Shown here in pieces: positions 54,853 through 64,000 of a stretch of DNA of 64,000 bases (the stretch's first letter is position 1; every line of letters begins with the position of its first letter). The DNA is taken from assembly GCF_964019385.1 (NCBI RefSeq), contig NC_088655.1, forward strand, positions 6,170,658 through 6,234,657. The letters run 5' to 3'. The position numbers were made by a program, and so were the translations under genes. Below the pieces are notes generated by a model. It was not told the origin of the DNA. It did not search any database and worked only from the letters and a program-made list of their open reading frames with translations. This stretch comes from Sycon ciliatum (taxonomy: Eukaryota > Porifera > Calcarea > Leucosolenida > Sycettidae).

Positions 54853-56250
54853 ATGGTAATGGCGTTTCCGCCACCACTAGAGTTTGTGACTAGTAGTTTT
54901 ACGCCACGCTATTATGGTACGAGCGTGGGTGAAACTCCTGTTGAGGAACTTGAGGACCGCTGGAAAGAATTGATTCGTCGCAGAACAAACTTTCGTAGAC
55001 GCCGCACGCGGATTAGTAACCGATTGCAAACACTGATTGCTTGCTCCTCGCCGCCTCGCCGATATTTGCAGCCTGATGTCCGTGAATTGGAATTTGTACG
55101 GTCAGAGATGAATTTGGTTTTAGAATTATGCGCAGTATGTTGGGATCCCAAGAGAGTGAACAACTGCTGAATGAGTTGGACGAGTGGGAGACGAAGTTTG
55201 ATAAGGAGAGTGTTGGTGAAAGGCTGCTGCTGAGGCGATTTTGGATTCGCCTGTTGAGTCTGTTTCTGGCCAAGTGGCATCAGGCCAACAATCAGCAGTC
55301 GCAGAACAGGTTACCCCTGTGCCACCATTTACACCACCGCACATGCGGCCTGTGCCACTGATCCCAGCACCACACACACGGCCGACACCACCACCGAAGC
55401 CACGGAGTCTGAGCAGCAGAGCAACGTCAGTTGGCTATAGTGCTCCAATGAGTAGACTTTCTGAGTGGTCTCCTCATCCGGAACCTGCAGTGGAGCCCCA
55501 TGTGCATGATTAGCTTGTCAGTATGCAACGCCCGCATGGGGTCAGTGCTTTACACCACTTAAAGCCGCTGGAGCTGCCCAAGTTTAGCGGAAAACGCGCA
55601 ACAGTTTGTGCGGTGGAGTGAATCGTTCAAGCGGCTGGTGGATGAGGATCGCTACGTATCCGACGATTATAAGCTGGCTAGGCTAAAGGAGGCGCTCCAA
55701 GGAAGGTCTGTTGAGGACATTGTGGGCCAGATGTTTGATGGGCCAGGCGCATACGCTGCTGCTTGGGCAGAACTTGACCAATGGTATAGGGGAGAAGACC
55801 GCCACCTGGCACTACAGGAGAAGGCAATCCGGAACCATCCCAGAATCACAGACCGTGATCTAGAAGCCCTGCGGAAATTTGCTGTCAAGCTCAGAAATGT
55901 GCTCATGAATCTGGACTTGGCAGGAGGGAGCTATTCCTAAGTGCGCTGGAGAAGCTACCCAGAAGTGTAGTTATACGCTTTTACGAACCACATCCAGACA
56001 GCAAATGCAACGCAACCACATTGTTGTTCTGGCTGGTAAAACGGGTCCAGAACGCGAGCCGATGACATCAGGGCGCTGACAACCAAGTGCCGCTGGGACC
56101 TGGTCAAGCGTGCCAAGCTGTGTAGCTGTTGTTTGGAGCATGGACACTGGGCGTGTGAGTGCCAGAAGCTGGAACGTTCCCACTGTGGAGAGAGGCACCA
56201 CTCACTTCGGCACTACAGCAAGTCAGTGCAGCCACAACAAGCTGCAGTGC
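54853..56250 (+). pseudogene. gag: Third BEL/Pao element: gag, multiply frameshifted
   Basis: From the ATG at 54853 it reads PPLEFVTSSFTPRYYGTSVG and ELEDRWKELIRRRTNFRRRR, a basic helical N-terminus. After shifts at about 55130 and 55230 and a stop at 55513, the capsid-like region follows (FKRLVDEDRYVSDDYKLARL, GPGAYAAAWAELDQWY). It is broken again at 55940. The zinc-knuckle region at 56080-56210 includes CSCCLEHGHWACEC. No functional protein is expected. Confidence 0.82.
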
Positions 56251-56299
56251 AGAATCCCGCTACGATGCGGCCAGCAGCTCCGGCACCTCGGCAGGAAAG

Positions 56300-59200
56300 T
56301 TCTCACCCTGCTAGTGTCAGCGTGCCACAGACTACCGCTTTCGCTACCGTGCCAGTGAAGATTATTGGCCCAACTGGCAAGTCGGCAATCTGTACGGCCA
56401 TGCTGGACTCAGGCTCGACTGTAAACTTCATACGGGAGGATGTAGCCCATGAGTTGGACATGGCAGGTGAAGTTCACATGTTGAACACATCCACGATTGG
56501 TGCACAGCAGACCTCCAGCTATCAGGAACTGGTCAATGTGCAGATGGAATCCATTGATGGAACAGTGTCATACCCGCTCAAGGCATGCGTATATGACCGT
56601 GTGACCAAGAAGACGCAGGTCGTCGACTGGAGCCGGTACAAGTCCAGCTATGAGCATCTGAAGTTCATAGACTTTCCCGAAATCTCCAGCACCATGGTCG
56701 ACCTCCTGATCAGTCTGGACGTCATTGATGCCCACGCATCACTCGCGGAGTACAGAAGCAGCAGCGGTGGACCAATTGCCCGCAAGACGCCACTGGGATG
56801 GGTGTGTATGGCCCAAAGCCCAGTGCACCCAGTGATGACGAGTTGTCCGTCAACTATGTGCATGTTTTATACGGCGAATGCAGCATAGACAGCCTGGTCC
56901 AGAATTTCTGTAATCTGGCGGCAGTCGGTATGAAGCACGAAGGCACCTACATCACCTCTGCAGAGAAGCTGGCTGAGGAGATCGTTGCGAAATCCATCAG
57001 CTTCCATGATCAGCGAGTCACCATGGCAGTCCCATGGATCCACAGCAATGGCGAGCCTAGTGTCACCGCTAATCGCGCCATGGCAGACCATCGTCTGTGA
57101 ATGCTAGGGAAATCGCTGGACAAGCGTCCAGAGCTGAAGGCAGCATACGGCAAAGTCATATGTAGCCACATTGACAAAGGCTATGTGCGCGCAGTGTCGG
57201 CAACAGAGGTTGAGGCAGATGGCGACGACCAGTGGTTCCTGCTGCATTTCGCCATTGTACGAGGTGACAAGGGCACCACGAAGGTACGTGTCATCTTTGA
57301 TGCTGCTGCCAAGTATGACGGCACGTCGATCAATGAGTGCATGTACGCTCGACCCGCTCTGCAGAATGACCTAGTGAAAGTGCTTCTGCGGTTCCCCAAG
57401 GAGCCAGTAGTGCTCACGGCGGACATTACCGAGATGTTCCTGCAAGTCGTGCTGGCTGAGCAAGACCGCCGATATTATCGCTTTGTGTGGGACTCACGCG
57501 TATACGAGTTCGAGAGGTTGGTGTTCGGCATCAAGGCGTCTCCGTACCTGGCATGCAAGGCGCTACAAGTGGTGTGCCGCGAACCAGCCGACGAGTATGA
57601 CCCAGCCATGTTGCAGATCGTTGACCGAGACATGTACGTGGATGATGTGCTGCACTCTGCTGTCTCCATACCGGAAGCCATCCGCACACAGCAGACAGTA
57701 CAGGACATCCTTGAGCAGGGCAGCTTCCACCTCCGCAAGTGGCTCAGCAATAGCTCGGAGGTGATGGCTGGCGTACTGGAAGCTGACCGCTTACAGCAGC
57801 TCATAGCTAGCATCAATGATCATGATCACTGTGTGCTACCGTCAGTCAAGATGCTAGGCGGCAGAGGATGATACCTTTGCCTTTGAGTTCAAGCCGCCTG
57901 CAACAGAGAAGCTGACCAAGCGAGCCGTGCTGAGTAAGATGGCATCTATATTCGACCGACGCGGACAACTAGCTCCCTTCACGATTCGCTCTCGTGTCAT
58001 GTTCCAGGAGCTGTGCATCCTCGGGGTGGGCTGGGATGATCCACTGGACGCTGAGCACACGCGGAGATGGACATCCTGCTTTAGCGAGCTGGGAGATCTG
58101 GCGCTGATCCGTGCGCCGCGCTGCTTCAAGTGTCCGGGTCGCGAGTCGTCTGTCGCTACATTGTCGCTGCACGTGTTCACGGATGCTTCAGATGCCGCCT
58201 ACACCGCTAACGTGTACGTCCGTGCTGAGTACCCAGATGGCAATGTGCGAGTGACGCTAGCACTCGCCAAGGCGCGTCCATGTCCCATTAAGAAGATGTC
58301 GATCCCGAAGCTGGAGCTGAAGGGTGCTATGCTTGGTGTTTGCCTGGCCCAGACAGTGAATGACGAGCTAGATCTGCCGAAGGCTGATGCCACCAACTGG
58401 TCCGACTCGATGAACGTGCTTCACTGGGTGAGAGCACATTCCAGAAAGTTTAAAATCGACGTGGGCAACCGGATAGCTGAAGTACAAGAGTATTTAGCTG
58501 GCAACCACGTTCTTGGAAAGCTGAACCCAGCCGACAAGAGCACCAGAGGCTTGACAGTAGCCAAGCTAGCCAGTGATTCAGTATGGTGGAGCGGCCCTGA
58601 GTTCCTCGTCCAGCAGCACAATGAGTGGCCGTCTCGTCAGATAACCGTGCCAAAAGAGTTGCCCGGAATGGTAAAGCGAGCGCAAGTGATGGCGTTCGCT
58701 GTGCAGCAAGTTTCAACGGAGGTGTTTCGTCTCCACCCCGTCAACTACTCGTCATGGAAACGGCCTTTAGCTACCGTTTCATCAACCCCTGTTGTCGACG
58801 TCATGCTAGCACGAGAGGGGATCCGGAAGCAGCAAGTACAGCAGCCGACTCTGTGGAGCTGAAGTCTGAGGAGCTCCAGCGTGCCGAATGTCACTGGTAT
58901 GCGATTGCACAAGCAGAGAGCTATCCCGCTTCGTATCGGCAGCTGACGTCAGGGAAGTCCCTTGCAGCGAATGACCCGCTGCTACGGCTGAATCCAGTGC
59001 TCCACAAGGACTACCCGTGTGTACTACGCGTTGGAGGTCGTCTGAAGACTGCCAGCCACTTGCCTGAGCATACCCGGCATCCGATAATCTTGCCCCAGCA
59101 CCATCGCATTACTCAGCTGATAGTCGACGCCGAAGATCGCAAGTGTGATCACAGTGTGGGCCCAAACCACCTCTTGGCAAACCTGATGCTGCGGTTGTGG

Positions 59201-60114
59201 ATCATCCGTGGCAAGGTTGTCACACGATCTCACCGTGCCCACTGCGTGCTCTGCAAGAAGAAGTGGGCCACTGTGGCTTTGCAGCAGATAGCACCGCTCC
59301 CGCTATTCCGAACAGCTCCACCGTGCCGGGCATTTTCAAGAGTGGGAGTTGACTATGCCGGTCCGTTCCGGACAAAACAAGGATGTGGCAAGACCCAGCT
59401 CAAGAGGTACCTCTGTGTCTTCTCTTGTTTGCAATCCTGAGCCTGTCATTTCTAGATGGCGTGTGGCCTGGACACCGAGTCGTTTCTGCTAGCATTCACC
59501 CGTTTCTGCAAGCGCAGAGGCGTGCCAGCTGAGGTCGTGCCAGATAACGGGACGAACTTTCTCGGTGCAGAGCGCGAGCTAAGAGAAGCTGATCAAGCGC
59601 TAGGTTCTAATGAAGTGGCCGCAAGTATGGCCAGCCAAGGAGCTCACTGGCACTTCAATCCATCTCTCGCCCCGCACTTTGGCGGCGTATTTGAGTGTGT
59701 GTGGTCAAGGCAGCAAAGCGCGCAATGATGGCAACTCTGTAACAGGCCAATCTCACTGATGAGGAACTTGTAACTGCCATTGTGAGTGCGAAAGGCCTAC
59801 TCAACTCGCACCCGTTGACCGCTGTCCGGATTGACGTGGATGATGCCGCACCGCTAACACCGATGCACTTCCTAGATGGACAGTGCGAGCTGACTCTGCC
59901 ACTCGAAGAAGTCGCTGAGTTGCACCCACAGCGTCGTTGGCGGCTCCTCCAACAGCTCATACGCGAGGTATGGCGGCGATGGCTTCGAGAAATAGTGCCT
60001 CGGCTGAATGTGCTTCAGCAATGGTCTCGACGCAGCCGCAACATCAAGCCCGGTAACATTGTCCTCTGCATTGTGGCTTGTGGCTTGCCGCCAGTGACTA
60101 TCCAGATATGTTGA
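56300..60114 (+). pseudogene. pol: Third BEL/Pao element: pol, broken by several stops
   Basis: Protease keeps the motif AMLDSGSTVNFIREDVA. RT includes KVRVIFDAAAKYDGTSINEC and an intact DMYVDDVLHSA box. RNase H reads HVFTDASDAAYTANVYVRAE and KKMSIPKLELKGAMLGV. Integrase shows HPIILPQHHRITQLI, CVLCKKKW, VGVDYAGPFRTKQ, VPDNGTNFLGAEREL and the end QQWSRRSRNIKPGNIV. Stops or shifts occur near 56888, 57100, 57871, 58862, 59440 and 59728. Catalytic residues are better preserved than in the second element. The 3' LTR was not recognised, so the element is probably truncated after 60115. Confidence 0.87.
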
Positions 60115-61568
60115 TTTTATTGTATGCTTTTCTCATAGGTTTGACAGATTGGTGTCGTAGTGTATTCCAGTCGGCTCCGCTCGAGCTTTGTTGCCGTCGT
60201 GAATGAAATTACTTGTTTCTGTACTCCAAGCATCCTCTATAATATAATGGATATTGTCTCTCCCTTTCTCTTCCTCCGGCACGCACCAAATAATTCGGTA
60301 ACCAGAGTAGCGCCGCCAACCATGCCCGATTTGTAGAGTGTGGTATAAAGTGCTTTCTTAACTGTATCTGGTCAGGTGTAGTTGTACAATCGAATATGCT
60401 CCAGCTTGTAGTTATTGTGCTATTTCTTTACACCTCTACAGGCAATGTTTGAAATTCCAATACTTTTGCGGGGTAGGGTACTACACTAGTTCCGCTTCCA
60501 GTATATCCATTGTACAGCGTCGGTGCATTATTTGTGCGGCAGTGGATGAATCTACAAATTCGTGTAAGCGAAGCTATCTTTGTGAACGCGCGTATGGCAC
60601 ACTGTGTGCTGGTGGCATAACTGTGTTTCGGAATGAGTGTGCTCCGCATACTGTGCGGGCGGACAAGTCCTGTTGTATCTGTCTTACCGAACGCATTGTG
60701 CGTTGTGCTATGTTACAACGGTCTTGCCTGATGAGTGCATTGTGCACTGAGTGTCGGCGATATTCCTGGTGTAACTGTCCTAATTGACAAGCACATTATG
60801 CACTGTGTGGTAAAACTGTGTTTCTGGATGAGTGTAGAGGGGACGGTTTCAAATAGGACACCGGTTGCAAACCGGAACGGACTCAATATTCACTTTCTCT
60901 CTTGGTATTTTGATTAGAAAACATATGTCACAGTGAGACTACGATGTGTTATACTCCGAGCCAAAATTTCATGGCTCTGCGATGACCAGAAGCGCCATAT
61001 CAAGCAGGTGAGTTTTTGACGTGTTGCTTCGCACTGCGACTTGAGTTTTACGACTTTCGAAAAATCAACTTCTTGTCGCAGGTAAACAGCGGCTCGCTTC
61101 TCGCCAATAAAGCACCGCATACCAATCAAAACTAATGGAAGCACACACAAGGCTTATTGTTACTCTGTACTGGCCGTCGTGGAGCGATAGCAATTACCTA
61201 ATTTCAGACCCAGAGTGAATTTGACGTGCACTCTAAAACGTGTCCGGTTTGGAGCCACCTCTGATTTGAACTTTTTTGAAGCGAAAAATTGGGCAACTTG
61301 GAGGCAATGGGTCAACACAAAGGTAGGCTCAGTTCGATTGACTCTGGCCCCAGAGCAAACTTCAACATGCCAGTTTCCTTCCACAAACATATTTCGAGTG
61401 AAAAATCAACGCTGATGATCGGTTTGGGTCTATACAAATTTGGCTGTCAAAAACGTCCCGGTATCGAGCCGTCTCCTCTACTTCCTATAGTGTGTTGGTC
61501 AACATGTCCTGTTGTATCTGTCTCACTGGATGAACGCATCGTGCGTTGTGCTATGCCAGAACTGTCTT
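60115..61568. other. Stretch without a recognisable gene
   Basis: Several Cys-rich but short frames (60449-60787 reads GCGxY-like runs by chance) share repeated GTGCGTTGTGCTATG and GAACGCAT words, for example at about 60690 and 61540, suggesting an old duplicated repeat. No splice-supported exon. Confidence 0.35.
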
Positions 61569-61572
61569 ACTT

Positions 61573-62121
61573 AAAGGGGAAGTTAAGGCAAAAATTAAAA
61601 TTTCACCAGTTGTAGTCTTCGGGGTGCTGAGTCGAATGGTCTTGGTCCGAGAAAGCTGAGACGCTCCCTTCCTACTTGAATCCCAATCGAACTGGCGCAC
61701 TTCCATCGAAACTGGGTGACTGCGCCCTACGGGATGGGGATTTGTATGCAAAATGTCACTAAAAGCGCCATTTCGTTCTTATAAAAGCACGGATGACCGC
61801 GATTGGCCCATATGTTGTAGTCCTTTGGACGCTGAGTCGACTGGTTTTGGTCCGAAAAGGCTGTGATGCAGCGTTCCTCCTTTATTCCCAATCGAACATG
61901 GTTGAAGAAGCGGTCACGTGCTCCTGGGTGCCAAAATCACCTGGTCACCACGCCAGCAGGCGACAACTTTCACACCAAGTTTCGACTCGAGTGACAGGAC
62001 TGCACCCGAAAAAGGTCAAAACAGGCTGTAAGTTGTACCCTGCAGGCAGCCGGTGACCAGGTGACTGGTGTACGCAGGAGCACGTGACCGCTTGTTCAAC
62101 CATGTTCGATTGGGAATTAGG
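61573..62121. repeat. Relic of the Kolobok-type terminal repeat family
   Basis: Starts TTAAAGGGGAAGTTAAGGC, like the outer end of the 22265-31946 element. It contains CTGAGTCGAATGGTCTTGGT twice in tandem (about 61627 and, diverged, 61830). A separate inverted pair (61881-61945 and 62055-62121) shares TCCCAATCGAACATGGTTGA and GTCACGTGCTCCTG. This looks like a MITE, or two overlapping MITEs, of the same family. Confidence 0.6.
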
Positions 62122-62879
62122 GGCTGCTGTTCTGTGTACTTTTAATGCTTGTTCTTTCTCCTTTCTCTTCTCTACTCCCTGCTTTAGAGTACTTCAGGGG
62201 TTGGCTATGGGAGGATTGATTCTGTTCATCCCAAACTGAACCGATATATCTGCTATCTGTGATCTTTATAGTCGCCACTTGCTGTTCAGTCAGGTTTGAG
62301 AATCAGATGCCTTGTTCATGTGCACTGCGTGGAAGTATCACTATCACCTACCTGTTATTACAGTGCGGCCAGCAATGCTCAGCTCTTCACCGAAGCAGCC
62401 ACTATCATTCGATATGGTCAAGTCTTGGCTGGCCAGTTCCTGACACCTGAACTACTATAGACACCCTACATGCTGTCACACTCAATTTGGTGGGTTGTTC
62501 CTCATCACTGAACTGGGACGTACTGCACCAGATCAGGGTGCTAGCTCCTTGGACTATGAGCAACTTTGTGTACGTCATATCCTACTTGTTTTTGTCATGT
62601 ATTCTCTCTGTCAGTCTCCCTGTTTTGTTTGCATCTCTCTGCCTTCTTCCTCGTTGTCGCCGCGCTTTGCTTTTTCTGAGTCACATCTGGCTGCGGCCAA
62701 CTACTCTTCACTTTGTGTGTTGTCGCTATTGCTGTCTATGTCTCTGTGTATGCCAGTATGCGTGGAGCGAGAATCTAGAAGTTAATGGAAGAGGGAACAG
62801 AGTTAGAGCATTTTCGTCTTTTGTCTTTAGTTCGTAGCCTATCCATTGCCCACTCCCAGCGAGTAAAGTGCAGGTGGGC

Positions 62880-63150
62880 ATTGACCTTCTCTTTGAACAT
62901 CTGCAATTCTTTCCTTGTTCACGGGTTCAGCAGAACACACTGCGGGAGCTGGTTCCAGACCTCCACAACATGCTGAGGGAAGGACGAAAGTACATCATTC
63001 CGTTCATTCCGATCCAAGTGAACAGGCGTCCAGTGCGACTGTTGGCGCAACGGAACGCCTGCCGGCTGGTTGCCCTGTGCGACACTCTCGTGCGCTGTGT
63101 CCGGAGACGTTGCAGGTGCTGCATTCGTGAGAGAGAGTGTTACATGCATG
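62880..63150 (-). pseudogene. Possible LINE C-terminal fragment
   Basis: A minus-strand frame reads RNERNDVLSSFPQHVVEVWN then QLPQCVLLNP. This resembles the x-F-x-x-R-V-V-x-x-W-N-x-L-P tail of CR1/Jockey-type proteins. The plus strand is also open (LRELVPDLHNMLREGRKYII), so a host exon on plus cannot be excluded. Confidence 0.35.
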
Positions 63151-63251
63151 TTAACTACAGTTAATACTACGCCTAAACTGAGATTTTAAACTCATTGGTT
63201 GTGATTCGGGTGGAAACCCGCTAGAGGCTACCCTGCGTAAGGGCCTCGAAG

Positions 63252-63485
63252 TTGGAGAAGATTGTGTCACCATCAACCATTGTGATCAGCCATGCCAATG
63301 ATGAAGAGGAAGTGGTCAACATTGACCTTACGAAGCTAGACTCAGCTCCTGTATTTCCGGACACTGCGGATGTCCACAACGCTCAGCCGAGCCCTGCCGA
63401 GAGTGACAGTGAGAGTGACAATAGTGATAGTGGAGCCTTCAGCCTGAAATTTGACGGCGGAGACAGTGACTCAGTCCCACTGTGA
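63252..63485 (+). CDS. Possible C-terminal host exon, acidic Ser/Asp-rich
   Basis: A frame ending at the TGA at 63483-63485 reads EEEVVNIDLTKLDSAPVF and then an acidic tail, SPAESDSESDNSDSGAFSLK. Composition and codon use look like real coding sequence rather than chance. A candidate acceptor ends at about 63250 (gggcctcgaag). The upstream exon was not identified and no domain is recognised; an acidic, possibly phosphorylated C-terminus is all that can be said. Confidence 0.4.
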   Translation: MEKIVSPSTIVISHANDEEEVVNIDLTKLDSAPVFPDTADVHNAQPSPAESDSESDNSDSGAFSLKFDGGDSDSVPL

Positions 63486-63555
63486 TATTGTTCCTGAGTA
63501 GTGGCGTCTGAAAGGAGAGGTGTAATAGATTGACTAAGTAACTGTCGACCCCACC

Positions 63556-63715
<160 letters not shown>

Positions 63716-64000
63716 TGATATCAAACACATTAACTGTTGATCACTACGTATCAATTATTGTTAAGCTTTGTATTATTAATTCGCGCTGTGTTCGTGACGT
63801 TCTTCCTTTTTCCAGTACTATTGTGCGCGCACATGATGACATAGTTCGCCATTTTGTCCGTGTCATGTTGGTGCGCAGGCCTTTATCCTTTTTCTCTAGC
63901 TCTTTTAGTTTTATATATAGAGGCCGAGTTTTCCGCATCTGTAGGAACGCCACCACCCTTCAAGGATCAAGGCGCAGATGCAGCTCCTAAAGAGTCTGAA

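Noticed and set aside
60449..60787. Cys-rich secreted protein or toxin-like gene
   Set aside because: Cysteines come from repeated TGTGC words in an old repeat. No convincing signal peptide, no regular spacing, no splice support.

Overview
The window looks like genomic DNA of a metazoan, probably an early-branching invertebrate such as a sponge or cnidarian. It has spliced host exons with GT-AG introns, a Roco-family (ankyrin, Roc GTPase, COR) gene, BEL/Pao, DIRS-type and CR1/L2-type retroelements, a THAP-containing TTAA-flanked DNA transposon, tRNA-derived SINEs and many MITEs. The phylum is inference; nothing here fixes the species. There is one 200-N gap (3464-3663). Homology statements rest on motif reading, without a database search.

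Region 1-2.1 kb: the 5' part of a BEL/Pao retrotransposon on the minus strand. Its gag frame is open for 480 codons and runs off the left edge; a tRNA-Tyr-type primer site and the start of the LTR lie beside it.

Region 3.3-32.2 kb: a host gene on the minus strand encoding ankyrin repeats, a Roc GTPase and a COR domain. Recognised exons are 32060-32158, 19943-20059, 13306-13699, 9278-9504, 7733-7939, 5156-6256, 3928-4105 and probably 3338-3398. Several joins agree in reading phase. Its introns hold microsatellites, two minisatellites, foldback and TIR MITEs, SINEs, a solo LTR with a clean target duplication (11578-11927), a pogo/Tigger-like element (18250-19581) and a 9.7 kb Kolobok-like transposon (22265-31946). 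The Kolobok-like element carries a broken THAP gene on one strand and a broken gene with a P2X7-type C-terminal domain on the other. A BEL/Pao element (23689-29797, minus strand) sits inside it, and each of that element's LTRs carries a different MITE.

Region 33.9-46.9 kb: a second BEL/Pao element (plus strand, 5-bp GTGCC duplication). Between its 5' LTR and gag lies a CAGGGGCG-ended DNA element, and inside that a compact DIRS/PAT-type retroelement (35851-40198). The latter has textbook split direct repeats (A1-ORFs-B1-A2-B2), AAA junctions and intact gag and RT-RNase H frames, but no tyrosine recombinase gene. This is the most striking object in the window.

Region 47-64 kb: a short LTR-flanked element, two 5'-truncated CR1/L2-type LINEs in opposite orientation (49.3-50.5 and 53.2-54.5 kb), a third, decayed BEL/Pao element (54.8-60.1 kb), relics carrying the Kolobok terminal sequence, a possible acidic C-terminal host exon (63252-63485) and a long CT microsatellite.
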